Origin: Sclerodactyla briareus
Lineage: Eukaryota; Echinodermata; Holothuroidea; Dendrochirotida; Sclerodactylidae
DNA: 64,000 nt
Reading direction: 5' to 3'
NCBI GenBank assembly: GCA_026419785.1
Contig: JAODTK010005748.1
Span: 248,001 to 312,000, forward strand
In this document: piece after piece, positions 12,790-24,449 of the stretch
Layout: every line of letters begins with the position of its first letter
Position numbering within the stretch: the stretch's first letter is position 1
Program-made: the position numbers and the translations under genes
The notes under the pieces: model-generated
Told to the model about the DNA's origin: nothing
The model's input: the letters and a program-made list of their open reading frames with translations, nothing else
Databases searched by the model: none

Positions 12790-15579
12790 TCAGGCACTCA
12801 ACCTCCCAGCATGAGACCAAAGGCTGGATCATCCTGAAAACCCTCCAACCATATACCCGCTAAAGGTGTAATAAAAGAACAGAAGATCCTCAAGCATCGG
12901 CCGGCATCAGGATTTGCCCGATGGAGGGGTCAGAGTTCCCTGCAGCACGTGATGCCCTGACCCTAGTACCCTCACTTGATGTGCACTGTCCCCTTGCTTA
13001 TGACCATCAACAACATTTTTGGCCTGTTAATTCCCCAGATGTCCACAACTTCAGTTCATTTCTTCCGTGGTTTTAAATGTACCGCATCAGCAATTCTGAA
13101 ATGAGGAGGGGAGGTGGGTGGGGATGAGAGTTAGATCTAAGTGATATGTGGTGTCGCATCTCTGTACGCGACCGCCTTTCCCCGCACCCACTGCCAACAC
13201 TCCCTGTAGGCGCCACTGCTGCCTCAAAGTTTTCGTTTTGTATTGTTTTTTGTTATGGCCTTCCTTTTTAGGCGCACCCGTGGGAGTAGACTATAAAGAA
13301 ATAGCGGGGAATTTCATCGTTTTGTCACCCCACTACTTATTGGCGGGCTAGTAATCTATCTGCATTTCCTTCAATGGTCTATGCACTTTTCTCTTCCAGT
13401 GCTATAGAACTATTGGTCAATCCTCCATTGTGTGCACTACTTCTTCACAAGCCGAGATCCACTGACTTGACTATTGATCTGTGCTAGTAATTGGGCTACC
13501 TAGATGCAAAGGCGTGTTGGGTCATGTCGTATCATTCACCTAGAGTTGTCGAATATGCCCCTGCCTATGTAGTTCTTCGCATCGGGCCAGACATGGTAAG
13601 CTACGTAGGCCTAACGCAAAGCTAGAATGTTGCCTCCAGTAGACTCCTTGTTTTCATTATCAGTGTGTAAGGGGTAGACACAAAATTTGTTTACATCGCC
13701 AATTCAACAGCACAATTGCGGAGAACTATCCACAAAATCTCAGATAATAAATTCTTCACAGAATTGATCTATATGGCACAATCTGTCTCATATTGTCATG
13801 ATTTAGCCGCAAAATGGCGTATCATGGCTCGCCACATTGCTCCCAACCGAAAACTCGTTTGTTTTACTACTGGCATGTGCCATTGCGTCGCGCACCGTTC
13901 TTTTTGGGTTCCATTTCCCAGTAATGCCCGGCGTTCAATTTGGCTTCAAATTGTTGCACGGTAACCTATGGGCGAAGTTACGTCTAAGTATATATGTCTG
14001 TGATAAATACCACTGCGCGAAGTCTGACCTGGGAAAAGGGAGCTCTTCGGGACGGCAAAAAGAGCACGGAAGGACTTTGTCGAGCGGAATTCGATACTGA
14101 CAATCCCCAGAGAAGCAATGGGGCGAATATCGGGGGAGCTTACCTGCTATAAAGGGGTGAAGAGGTCATGAATTAACTGACGACTCGGAGCTGGCCAGAC
14201 AAGCTGAATGAATTTTACTCGCGTTCGACAAAGAAAATCACAGCCAACCAACCCCAGCGAATAACACAGATGTACCCGTACCATTCGTCACCGACTTGGC
14301 ACCTCGGTGAGGGATAATTTCAAGTGATTCAATGCACGAAAAGCTCTGGGGACCTGATGGCATTTCTCCAAAAACTGCTCAAAGCATGTTCTGAACAACT
14401 CGCGGGGAATACAAGGATTATATTTAAATGGTCACTGAGCACGTCGGAAAGTACCCCGGGTCATCAAAGACTCCGTTATGTACCATTCCGAAAGAGGGGA
14501 AGGGATCAGGTTTGAATGATTTTCGACCGATTGCACTAACATCGGCACCAATGAAAACATTTTGAACGTTTTATTTTGGTCTTTACCCAAGTTCGCTTTT
14601 ACCTGAGATTTTGATCCTTCCCAATTCGCCCTATCGGACTAATCGGTCGGTTGAGGATGTATTCCCATCTGGCTACATAAAACCTGGCTCACCTGGAGGA
14701 GAAATGCTCTTACGCCCGCGTACTTTTTATCGATTATAGTTCAGCTTTTTTTAACACTATTATTCCTTCGCGTACATTTTAAACTATTAGAACACATGGA
14801 ATTCACCTCCCTCGATCTGTATCTGGTTCTGCTTCCTACTGGACCGCAAAACAGAGTGTGAGAGTCGGTGGACAAACTGCTCATCTTGCCGTTTTATCAG
14901 CACGGGCAACCCCACAAGGATGTGTACTTTACCTTGATTTACTCCCTGTGCACTCATGGTTGTGCGGCCGTTCAGCCAAATTCCACAGATCATCACTTCG
15001 CAGACGACACCACTGGTGATGGCTTGATCATCAATGAAGGTGAGACCGACTACCGCGATGCGGTGAATCTCCTGGTGAATGGGGTGCAAGAAAACACCTC
15101 TTCAATGTAGACAAAACTAAGGAATGATCGGGGACTTCAGGCGAAAGAGAATCATGAAGGGACCCTTCATATTAATGGTTTCGTTGTGGAGCAGGTCATC
15201 ATTCAAATTGTTGTGGCACACATATCATGGACAACTTATCTTGGAATATTAATTTCAATGAGATAATGAAGAAGGGGTGCCAGAGACTATCTTTTGACGG
15301 ACTTTTTTAATCTTATGGTTTTTGAATGAAACGGATTTTAGGAATTTTTACCGCCTCGCACTTAGTGAGAGCATTTTAACTACAAATATCTTTAGTCTGT
15401 TTGGCCGTGTTAGTCAAAGGAATCGTGATAAACTACAATCCGTAATCAGAGATAGATCGGAACGCATATTGGCACTAGCCTACCTCCTCTGCACTCACTC
15501 TATCAAGAAAGGGCACTGAAGCGTGTTAATTGAATATGTCAGAGAATTTCCTCAGCCCACTGAGTATATAGTTTCCCTC

Positions 15580-15587
15580 CTTTAGGC
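15580..15587. repeat. Target site duplication, left copy (CTTTAGGC)
   Basis: The 8-bp word CTTTAGGC lies immediately left of the hAT-like element and is repeated exactly at 17,033-17,040. Removing one copy and the element rejoins the LINE C-terminal sequence. Confidence 0.9.
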
Positions 15588-17032
15588 CAGGGTTTTCAAC
15601 TTTTGCGGTGTTTTTCGTCCCAAAATTGGCATTTAGGAAGTATCAGTCCCACATCATTAAATGAAGCGCATGAGAAGAAAAATGATAAAAACACTTGAAA
15701 TGGTTGCAGTTTGTTGGTGATTTGTTAGGAAGCACATCCCTATGTTTCACGGCACGGACTCGTCACGCAGGGATAGCGGAAGGTTGATAATTAGGGGGGT
15801 GTAGAGATTTGTTTGCGGCCGGGACTGGCACAATGGATACCGATATGGGGGAGGGAAAAAGTGAACATTGAAACGTCCTTGTTGCAATCTGGTGCAATAT
15901 TTTCAGTAGAATTGGGCGTTCATTAATAACTCGACCCCCGCTGCAACGCGTACGCAGGACACTTTCAATTTGGAACACTGAAAAATTCTGCCCGGATCCT
16001 AAACAATGCCTGATTTTTCCTGCGAAAGCTTGATCAATGGGCCAATTGATCAAATTTCAGCCATTCAGTACAAATTCCAGACAATATTTCCACACGTGGA
16101 GATTAGGATATCTCGAACGCAGATTTTTTTAAGTTATTCTGTGCACAAAGTTTTGTAGGTTCCCGCCCGAAGTTTCAATCTAAAAAAAATATGGGATGGG
16201 GGGCTGCCCTTGTATCTCTCGCCTTGATTCTCTAGCTATTGCCGTCTAGCATGATTTCCCGCCCTAAAAAACGATGTTTCAATGCTAAGGTCCGGGAAAT
16301 TCTTCCTTAATTGATTTTCAGCAAAATGGCCTAAAAATGTATGTATCCTTGGAATGTAGGACCAGAAACAAAAAACTGTCAAACTTATGAAAAATAAAAT
16401 GTCAACGCTAACGCCTTCATTTCCCCTTCTGCCGCGAATTGCCGCAGACTTGGTCACTAACATTGGCCGTCACGATTTATGTTTGCCGGTGTGCCATTCT
16501 CTTGCGGACGCTGAATGAGCAAATTAGATGAAGAGCCAACAAGTCGAAATAGCCGAAAATAAAGTCTGGCTTCTTTTTTTATATTCACGTGCCATTCCTG
16601 TCTTCCCCTACACTCCCTACTTCCCTTTTCCTTCCCGTCCCCTCTTCTTCTTTTCCTCCTCTTCCTTTTTTCCCTCTTTTCCTCCTATTTCCCCTTTTGC
16701 CGACCGACGAAAAGTGAGACCCCCTCACCCCGACGTCGCTACGCCTGCCTGTTTCAATTGACGGATGACGGAGCGGAATTCCCTTTTCGAAAAATACCAC
16801 ACACATGGTCAAGTTAACATGCGCGCGTATTGTGTGTTTTGTTGTCACAGCATCACGGCACACGGCCTATGTTAATGTATCTCAAATCATTCCGATGTAT
16901 GAAAATACAATGAAAATGTATCATTTTGCAATATTTTTTTCTGTGGGACGCGGGACAAGCTCAAGTCCCACCAGGAAATTGCCCAAGTGTTCCCCACGGT
17001 GGGACCGGCGTCCCCCAGGTTGAAAAACCCTG
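15588..17032. mobile_element. Non-autonomous hAT-like DNA transposon, 1,445 bp
   Basis: The ends form a short inverted repeat: CAGGGTTTTCAAC at 15,588-15,600 and, on the other strand, CAGGGTTTTTCAAC at 17,032-17,019. Both agree with the CAGNG...TCAAC terminal consensus of hAT (Charlie-like) elements. An exact 8-bp duplication (CTTTAGGC) flanks it, the length made by hAT transposases. The interior has only short frames (for example minus strand 15,763-16,053 and 16,585-16,863) and no recognised BED finger or hAT dimerisation domain, so it would need a transposase in trans. It sits inside the C-terminal coding region of an older LINE, so it inserted after that LINE. I am confident of superfamily and boundaries. 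Confidence 0.88.
16593..16698 (+). repeat. Pyrimidine-rich tract inside the hAT-like element
   Basis: About 105 bp of almost continuous C and T on the plus strand, including several CTTCTT and CCCTTTTCC words. The mirror-like composition could allow triplex formation, but no exact mirror repeat was verified. Confidence 0.7.
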
Positions 17033-17040
17033 CTTTAGGC
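17033..17040. repeat. Target site duplication, right copy (CTTTAGGC)
   Basis: Exact repeat of 15,580-15,587, directly adjoining the right terminus of the hAT-like element. Confidence 0.9.
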
Positions 17041-17373
17041 AAATAGAGTGAGCTTTTGGGTTCTAAAAACTTTTAACTAAAGTTTTCCATTATGCTGTGT
17101 GAATGATGAAATTTTAACGCCCAGCATAGTCGTTAGGTTTATTACCGTTTGAGGTCTTTACTGGTGATCGTTTCGTTTTATATTCCAGGTGCACATTTCT
17201 AATGGTCACGTCCCTTAAATATTTATTATTTCATGATATGTTGATTGTATTTTGAAGATCACATAATCACCCATTCATTTTAATGTTTCATGTCAGTCAT
17301 TTCAACTTTTATATACGTTTTCAGAGCTCTTGTGTTCACACAATTTACAATGTATTTAGGGTGCAATTGGGAA

Positions 17374-17476
17374 CTATCTATCTATCTATATACTATCTAT
17401 CTATCTATCTATCATCTATCTACTATCTACTATCTATCTAATCTATCTTTATCTAATCTATCTCTCTATCTATCTG
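17374..17476. repeat. CTAT microsatellite
   Basis: Interrupted (CTAT)n of about 100 bp. Interruptions are mostly losses or gains of one base. The same motif recurs at 50,969, 53,206 and 54,533. Confidence 0.9.
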
Positions 17477-17810
17477 GTTACTTGGCCAACGCTCATAATT
17501 CCTTCAGTCTATTCTGGGACTTCAATTGGACATTACTAGTGTTTATGGGAAAAGAATGCTTGCACTTCCCGGGACATCCTTTGGTGGTGGGAATGTTCCG
17601 GTGGAGAAACACCAAGGTGTTGCCCCTTTCCATTTTTCTTGTAGGTCACGTATTTACCGCAGAATTCTTGGTTTCACCCCTGAGACTTTTTTTTCTTTTG
17701 AATCACACGCTGACGGTTGGATTTACAGTTTGTTGCGTGTTCAGGCGTTTTGTTTGTTTCTTGTCGCTCCATTTTAATGCTGACTTACTATCACTTTGTG
17801 CTTAATGACG

Positions 17811-18235
17811 GTGTTACAACCGATAATGAAGTACTTTTCAAACCGATAATGAATCATGGCGTAAAACCGATAAGGACGTAGTAACAATTTTCTTAACGAT
17901 AATGAATCACCAATTTGACCGATTAATGAGTAACTTTTTTTTATGAATCACTAACCGATAATGATACAAAAATTTACCGATAAGAATCACTAACAGATAT
18001 GATATAAACCCCCCCCCCCCCCCCCAATGACGATAATGAAGTTTAACTTTCTTTTTTCATTTTTTCGAGGCATGGGTGGGGGGAAAAAGGGGGGGGGAGG
18101 GGTCACGGAAACCGTATCAATAACTCTTCAAACCGAGGTACGATCGGGCTGATGAAATGGTTCCATCGGATTCTTATGCAATTTCTATCCGACTATTGTA
18201 TTTTTAACGCGTAACGGCGGTGTACCAAAAATCAA
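17811..18235 (+). repeat. Left composite terminal inverted repeat
   Basis: The outer ~190 bp hold about eight copies of ACCGATAATGA, often followed by ATCACTA, spaced roughly 20-30 bp apart. After a C17 run comes a unique part that matches, inverted, the inner part of the right repeat. Clustered short motifs in subterminal DNA are commonly transposase binding sites; that role is inferred here. Confidence 0.75.
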
Positions 18236-19017
18236 GTGGGGGATTTCAAAACAAATATTGTGAAATGGGGAAATTTTGACGTGTTGAAACCGGCCGTTTG
18301 AGTCTCTTCGCCCGAATTGCTGTATAATAAGGACGTCAGCATAAGTTTGGACGTACTCGGTCAATACACAACGAGAGCTTGCCTAAGCCTAGGAACTAAG
18401 TGGCCTGATTTAGAATTACTTTGGGAATTTCCATACCAGAGTACCCATATCGTCTGCGAGGGCAGGTAGTGACCTTCTGGACAGGGGCGACGCCAGGGGG
18501 GGGGGGGAACAGCCCCCTGTCGGGGATATCAGCAGTGGACCCCCCGTCGGGGAAAGAATCGAGAGGGTGTCGGGGAGGCTAAACACAACTGAACAATAAC
18601 ATCACGACCACGCAAGCGCGTACGGGAACTGCGGCCATCTTCATAGGATAGCGAGACTTCGGACTAGGGTTGCCAGTGCGATTCCTGAAAATCTCAAGAA
18701 TATGGCTCGAGAATTCTTGAGCATACCGTTTGGTCAAAATAATGGCGTAAAAATGCACTGGCATAGATCAGCATCAAAAACGATTGGCTTTACTGGTATT
18801 ACAAAATGGTGGACGGGGGTATTTAGAATTTGATCGGGAATGGCGCCCCGATTCTTTCTCGGCCACCGTGGAGTACTTAGGGCGCGAAAACAGGGCGAAT
18901 CGCGTTCGTAATGAAGGAGGCGTTCAGTACTCAAATGGGCGACTAAACACGCCCAAACACTGTGATGGAGAAGGGCCACGGGGATTGGGTGGTCAATTCT
19001 GCTTTCTCGGGAACATC

Positions 19018-19105
19018 CCACGAGACCGAAGGTCCGCGCGACCGAAGGATCATTGAGACCGATGGTTCGCGGAGGACCGACGGCCCACGAGATCGGAGGT
19101 GCCAG
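19018..19105 (+). repeat. Short ~18-bp minisatellite, 4-5 units
   Basis: Degenerate copies of a GAGACCGAAGGTCCGCG-like unit run in tandem (ACGAGACCGAAGG, GCGACCGAAGG, GAGACCGATGG, GGACCGACGG, GAGATCGGAGG). It lies inside the long-inverted-repeat element. Confidence 0.65.
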
Positions 19106-19794
19106 TATAAAATAGGCCGGTCACAACGATGATGAACGCAGAAAATAGTGGCGGTCGGGTGCCCTAACCGTTTAACACGAGTCTGCCGCAGCTGGTCTTC
19201 GTACCATGGCAGGCCACCAGCTTTTCACGTGGTTTACTCGTTTAACCAAACGCCGTAAACCGGCTTCATCAGGCAGCTCGAGTACTTGTTCAAAACTCTT
19301 GGCTACGTGGGTTTTGATATGGCTGACTAATATTGGATATACGGGGTTATGTTTTCGCAGGATAGTAGTACTGACTATTACCGGCGCGTGTGGTATAGGT
19401 AATAGTGGTCTGCAGACATTCACATTAAATTTTAACATGAACCCTGTAGGCTGACCGGCGCTATGTACCACGTCGAGTACTGAAATTGTTGCGTCAGTGT
19501 GCACTATAACCCCTCATGTCAATTTATCGTATCGGCGGTGTGCGTGCGCTGCGGCCGTCACGCATGCGCAGAATGAGCTAATTACGGGAACGGGTACATA
19601 CTTGATTATTAAGAACCCGTTAATGAGGGGAAGCACCCGACGCGGAGCCACTAATGTGCTTCTTGTCTACAAAGGAGCAATTTTAAGGCTTCGCTGTTTA
19701 CCTACACGAGGGAACGGGCTAGCTCCATTGGCACGTCAGGGCCTACGGGTCAGTATTAGCTGCCACGCACATTGCCACATGTAGGTCGTTGGTA

Positions 19795-20545
19795 TTGGAT
19801 CCGTGATCGGTTTGCGTTTTCATACTAACGCTTGACTCACCACGGACACACATAGCTCCATACCGATTCCCGTAGTCGTACGAACTAATTGACTCTCACG
19901 GGCACAACAACGCCGATCAATCATCATTGCATATTCGTACGAACTGAATCCGACTTCCCGCGCACAGTCCTAAACCAATATCGTTACATTTCATAACGAA
20001 CAATGGATTCACCCCGACATACTTATATCAATATCGATTGTGTTTTCGGTACGAACTAATTGACTTACCACTGGCATATTTAGATCAATATCGGGTGTTA
20101 CGGTTTCGTACGAAACCAATTGCTCATAACTGACACACATAGTTTATATCGGTGCGTATTCATACGAGCTACTTGCCTCATCATCACGTACCGTACATAC
20201 TTTGAGATCAATCTCGATTTGCGTCTATCCGTACGAACCAACAAATTGACTCACCACGGACATACTTAGGCCAATTCATCATAATCGATTGCGGATCCGT
20301 ACGAACCATTGCTCACCACGGACAACTTAGGGCCTATATTCAATACCCGCATTGCGTATCCTCACGAACCAATTGACTCACACCGCGGACATACTTAGGC
20401 CAATATCAATAATCGATTTGCGTATCCGTACGAACTTATCAACTTACCACGGACATAAGTCTGTATCGATTACCGTATACGATCTCGTACGAACCAGAAC
20501 CGAATTGACTCAACCACTGACATACTTATATCCTAATCCATTCCT
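19795..20545 (+). repeat. Tandem array, ~60-bp unit, about 12 copies
   Basis: The unit contains CGTACGAACCAATTGACTCA, then CCACGGACATACTTAGG, then CCAATATCGATTGCGTATC. It repeats about 12 times with indels and substitutions, from near 19,800 to 20,545. Each unit carries palindromic cores (CGTACG, CAATTG, ATCGAT). The array is internal to the element bounded by long inverted repeats, and no frame runs through it cleanly, although a frame from 20,352 to 20,849 starts in its last units. Confidence 0.8.
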
Positions 20546-21230
20546 TTTTAGAGAAAAAAAGGCGTTTGTCGTAAACACCCCGCAGGCGGTTGTAATTGCT
20601 ACGGAAAAGTCGGCAGACCATCTAAACGAGCGCCAGAATAGGTGGTCAAGGGATCGTACAAGAAATGTTTTTTTTCTTTCTTTCCATTTTGTACAAACCA
20701 CAGAATCGATGCAAAATGACACTTTCTGGCATATGGGGGGGGGCCGCCATCGAACGCCATGGTCCATGTGTCACGATTACTGGGGCGTATATTCCGGCTG
20801 CGGGAGCAAAATTTATGATGAATTATCTTGTATCGCGTATGCTGTCTAAACTGCGGCAACACCTGGTAAATGACACATGCATCACACCTCAAATTGGGTC
20901 AATTTTCTTACGAACGCGTTAGTATTTCGATATTGTAATATTTGAAATCATGCATTTTGCGGTCACAACCTATACCGGCAAGGAGTCTATTTCACGGGTC
21001 ATTTTATATTGCGCAATGATGACGGGCCCCTTCCATGTGTGACTGAGGAATTGAACATTCCGAGACGGGGCAGTTGTTTTTTTTGCACTATAACGGCTTG
21101 TAGATACCCTCGATAGGCTACAAGCCTATAATTGGTGGCGGAGTTCAGGCGCTCAAACGTCAATATTTTGTGTGGCCCCTGTTTTTGCCCTATTGAGGCG
21201 TATTTTCTTTCCCATTTTCTGCACACAAGT

Positions 21231-21303
21231 GGGGGGAGGGGGGGGGTTGATACCCCACACACTCCGTCGCAACGGTCGGGGTGTTGGACCCCTCCCCCCC
21301 CCC
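21231..21303. other. G-run and C-run imperfect hairpin
   Basis: A G-rich run (21,231-21,246), the word ACCCC, a short spacer, GGGGT and then a C-rich run (to 21,303) can pair as an imperfect stem. The G-run also fits a G-quadruplex-forming tract. No function is claimed. Confidence 0.45.
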
Positions 21304-21804
21304 AAACAACACACACAACTCCGGTGGCGGGCGGCCATGATTTTTGGGCACCTATGTTTGCAGAATCAGGGTTTGCCACTCAAGATCAAATGAAAAGAAC
21401 AGGACTGAGGCTGTTTGGGTGCGGCAACCAATGGCGTGATTCATTTCCCATATGCTTGTTATTTTTTTTGAGATATATTAAGCGACGCAGCTTGGATCTT
21501 GGCATTTTGAGTGACCATAAATGAACTCGGGGTATAGCTTGAATTTCATCATATAGGTCCGACTTGTGTATATCCCCTACTAGGTCGCTAAAGATAAATT
21601 TCGAAAACGCCGTTTGAAGTCTTCCCTGGCCGTCATATCGCCTGAAATAGCATTTAATCACTGTTAATTTGACATAGAAACTATGTAAAACGGAGCTTGT
21701 ATATGATGAAGTGTAAATTTCATCACCTGAACACTTTTTTCTTATTCCGGATTTCACGGATCCGATGACCCCGTTCCATTTTCTGTCATCCACCTCTTGT
21801 CCGC

Positions 21805-22373
21805 CATTTTAATTTTTGCGTACTCGGCCGTGAACGGGTTGAAAAAATACATAGGTCGGATAGGAATTGGCATGAGAAATCGTTGGAACCATTTTCAGGG
21901 CCCGATCGGACCTCGTTTGAACGGGAGTTCTGGGCTACGGTTTTCCGTGACCCCCCCCCCCCCCACCACTTCCCCCACCCATTCTCGAAAAAATGAAAAA
22001 AGTTACTTCATTATCGGTCAATTTATCATATCATCATTATCGGTTTGGTGATTCATTTTCGGTCAAATTTTGTATCATTTTCGGTTAGTGATTCATGAAA
22101 AAGTTACTTCATCATCAGTCAAATTGGTGTGAGTCATTATCGGGTAAGAATTGTTACGTCTTATTCGGTTGACCCCTGATTTTCTATCGGTTTGAAAAGT
22201 TATACCCCAAAATAATGTTTTTGTCAAAAAAAAAAAAAAATCCCCCGGTTGTGTTCCACTTTTTTTATATCATTATCGGTTGTAGTGATTCATTATCGGG
22301 TCAATTTTTAGTATCATTATCGGGGGTTAGTGATTCATTATCGGTTGGTTTACTTCATTATCGGTTGTAACAC
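21805..22373 (-). repeat. Right composite terminal inverted repeat
   Basis: Reverse complement of the left repeat, with the same outer end and the same inner unique segment. It is longer than the left copy because of an extra stretch around 22,180-22,260, which includes an A15 run and separates two clusters of the CATTATCGGT motif. The difference shows that the two arms have diverged. Confidence 0.75.
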
Positions 22374-23649
22374 ACGTGGCCACGAATGACGCCAAAAAAC
22401 AAAGAAACGTCTTCACATGGCTGCATACCTACTAAAAAAAATTGACATTTCGTCTTATTGCAAGAAAAACGCTCTGTGTCAATGTCGCTCACATTTTTTT
22501 GGGAAATGATGGGGTGGAAAGTCGTTCTTCCTCCTTTTGTTCTGTGAGAAGCGGCAGGTTGCGCTGTCTTGTTCAAACCTTCCCTTAGTTTCAAATGGTT
22601 GGTAAAACAACCTTTGATGAACCAGGGCCGTTATTTATGAAGATATCGATATTGATGACGTTGTCCCCCCCCCCTAAAAAATTACAAAAAAAAATTACCA
22701 TTGTGAATCTTATACGGGCCCCCAATAGAGATAGTCCAATTTTTTTTTTGTCCAAAATAATCCATAAACTTCTTTCTGTCTTCTAATTTCACCTGTTCTA
22801 ATGGCTATATGGGGCGGAGCGATTTTCAATTTAGGTTTCCGGTTGGGGGTTGGCTAAAAGCAAAATTGAAGGTATCATGAGAACAACTGTTAGGGGCTAG
22901 AGACGTAGACTATTATTATTGTATTAATGGGATGGCATTAATTGATTGGCATTTAGGGAGAGACGAAAAAACTACACAACTAAGATACAGTTTAATTATA
23001 TATACAATATTATTAATAGGGACTAGGTTTGCTGTATGCTAGACACTTTTTTTTCTTCTTATTCGTTTAACTACTTACGTATTGCAACGACTGTAATACT
23101 CTGGCGGGGATTAATTCCGATCACAATTCTGTTATTTGGGAAAATAAACGACATATAAACAAATGCTAGGAAAGGTCCTGGATTACATTAATGGAACCAC
23201 TGGAAATGTGTTTCATTGTTGAAGGACGATATTTATTTCAGAGATCCATAAAATTATGCATGCGTGACGCAGAAGACAATGTGGGGATCATCAAGATTCT
23301 CGTGAGATCCTCAAGTCCTTTTGGATATTTCAAATTCTTATTCGCTCTGGCTAATGCATATTCTAAGAAAAAAACTCTCGAGAAACACTAGAGTGTGAGT
23401 CAGAATTGGCAACAAAAAATTGCTAGTTGGAACACGTTTTAAAATGTGACCCTCTCCTACGCTCTTAGCAACAAATTTTGGAAAGCATTTTGATCGTTTC
23501 AAGGGCAAGCATGGGTGGAGCGCAGAGGAATACCATATTTTCTTATTTTGTGAAAAACGAAATTTTGAAAGAAATCGGCATTAGGATTATATGACGAATG
23601 ACACGGTATAGATATCACTGATCCCAGTGCTAATTTTGAATGAGCAGAA
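22374..23649. other. Unassigned region
   Basis: AT-rich DNA between the long-inverted-repeat element and the minus-strand LINE. C10 and A/T homopolymers occur near 22,665-22,755. A 66-codon frame at 23,191-23,391 is not recognised. Confidence 0.3.
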
Positions 23650-24449
23650 AAAAATTCTATCAAATTTTATATTATCGCAGCAACATTCCATGTACTCTTT
23701 TACCTTCGTAGCTGTTTACCACCTCGCGAAAAGTTCCGCTAGGGATATACTGGAGGTCCTGACTTCTGAGGCGATAGCAGAGGCTAATTTTTAGTGGATT
23801 CGTCTATGTAGTTGGTCGCTAGTCCATGAGTCCGGTCTCTGAATAACTGTATAGAATTGGTATTATAGTGTCTTCATGGAAGTCATTCAGAGTTAACTGA
23901 TTCGATGAAGAATGAATGTAGGTGTTGGTTGTCCGATGGTGGGAGACTTTCAAATTGTCGAGTAATTTTGTACGTCTAGTCGCTCATCTTAGGTTTTAGT
24001 ATATCTATCGAATGTCGATGTCAGCCTCTTTATGGGGAATTTTATGGAACATTGCTATCCTTATGTTTATATCGATCATCATCCTCACCGATTTCCAGTT
24101 CAGTTGGCCAATCAGTTTCGGTAACAGATATGGTGTTCGTAGTTTTTGCCACTAAAGAATCTGGCAGCACGACCGGTTGGACTTTCTGGAGAGTGTTTCG
24201 GTTGGTTTTTGTACTAGGGTTCCCCTGCTGAGGTAGCATATTTCAAGGTTGGGGTTGGACACCGTAGTTGGCCGGTGGGTGGACGCGGCGGGGGTTTGGT
24301 TTGTGTTGGTCCCATTTCAAGTTGTTTTGTAGGTTCACCGCCCCAGGTCTTGTCTTCTTTTTTCAACGCTCTTCCCAGGGCCTGTTCCAGCAGGTGTAAT
24401 CAGCTTTTCCCTGGTTGTCGTTTTCTGTAAATTATCCGCTTGGTTTTGC

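Larger units (their letters stand above)
10051..13849. other. Unassigned AT-rich region
   Basis: Lies between two LINE fragments of the same general type. Both fragments contain the linker helix, so this is not simply one LINE split by an insertion. Contents visible: a T9 run near 10,515, an A-rich run at 11,515-11,544, and a tRNA-like box pair at 12,743-12,789. Short open frames (for example 10,767-10,979 and 12,538-12,837) do not resemble known proteins and have no splice context I can defend. Confidence 0.3.
13850..17150 (+). mobile_element. Jockey-like LINE, reverse transcriptase half, interrupted by a hAT-like element
   Basis: From about 13,880 the sequence reads as the linker, then the reverse transcriptase, of the LINE type also seen at 8.8 kb. 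Motifs are GPDGISPK (14,350-14,373), LNDFRPIALTS (from 14,512), VLFIDYSSAF (14,720-14,749, first catalytic Asp), a degraded Gln-Gly-Cys-Val-Leu region near 14,915, and FADDTT (14,997-15,014, catalytic Asp pair). Downstream come ENHLFNVDKTKE-like thumb residues near 15,095 and a C-terminal stretch at 15,322-15,580. The C-terminal Phe-Pro-Pro-Leu region is cut at 15,587 and resumes at 17,041 after the inserted hAT-like element. The element is 5'-truncated and frameshifted throughout. The true 3' end, beyond about 17,150, was not located. Confidence 0.8.
17811..22373. mobile_element. ~4.56-kb long-inverted-repeat element, superfamily unknown
   Basis: The outer ends match as an inverted repeat beginning GTGTTACAACCGATAATG on both sides. 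The inverted repeats extend inward for about 425 bp on the left and 570 bp on the right, and include a non-repetitive inner segment (TTCATTTTTTCGAG...GGTCACGG...GATCGGGC...CTATCCGAC) present in reverse complement on the other side. A 3-bp ACG adjoins each outer end and may be a target duplication. The interior contains a ~60-bp tandem array and short frames on both strands (minus 19,172-19,504 and 21,386-21,793; plus 20,352-20,849). None resembles a transposase, integrase or polymerase. It is probably a non-autonomous or decayed DNA transposon. Confidence 0.75.

Noticed and set aside
10051..13849. Treating this interval as an insertion that split one LINE
   Set aside because: Both flanking LINE pieces contain the same linker helix, and no inverted ends or target duplication were found for the interval. 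Kept only as an alternative in the findings.
17811..22373. Assigning the long-inverted-repeat element to En/Spm because of a 3-bp flank
   Set aside because: The ends do not begin with CACTA-type sequence, and a 3-bp match is too short to be decisive; the superfamily is left open.
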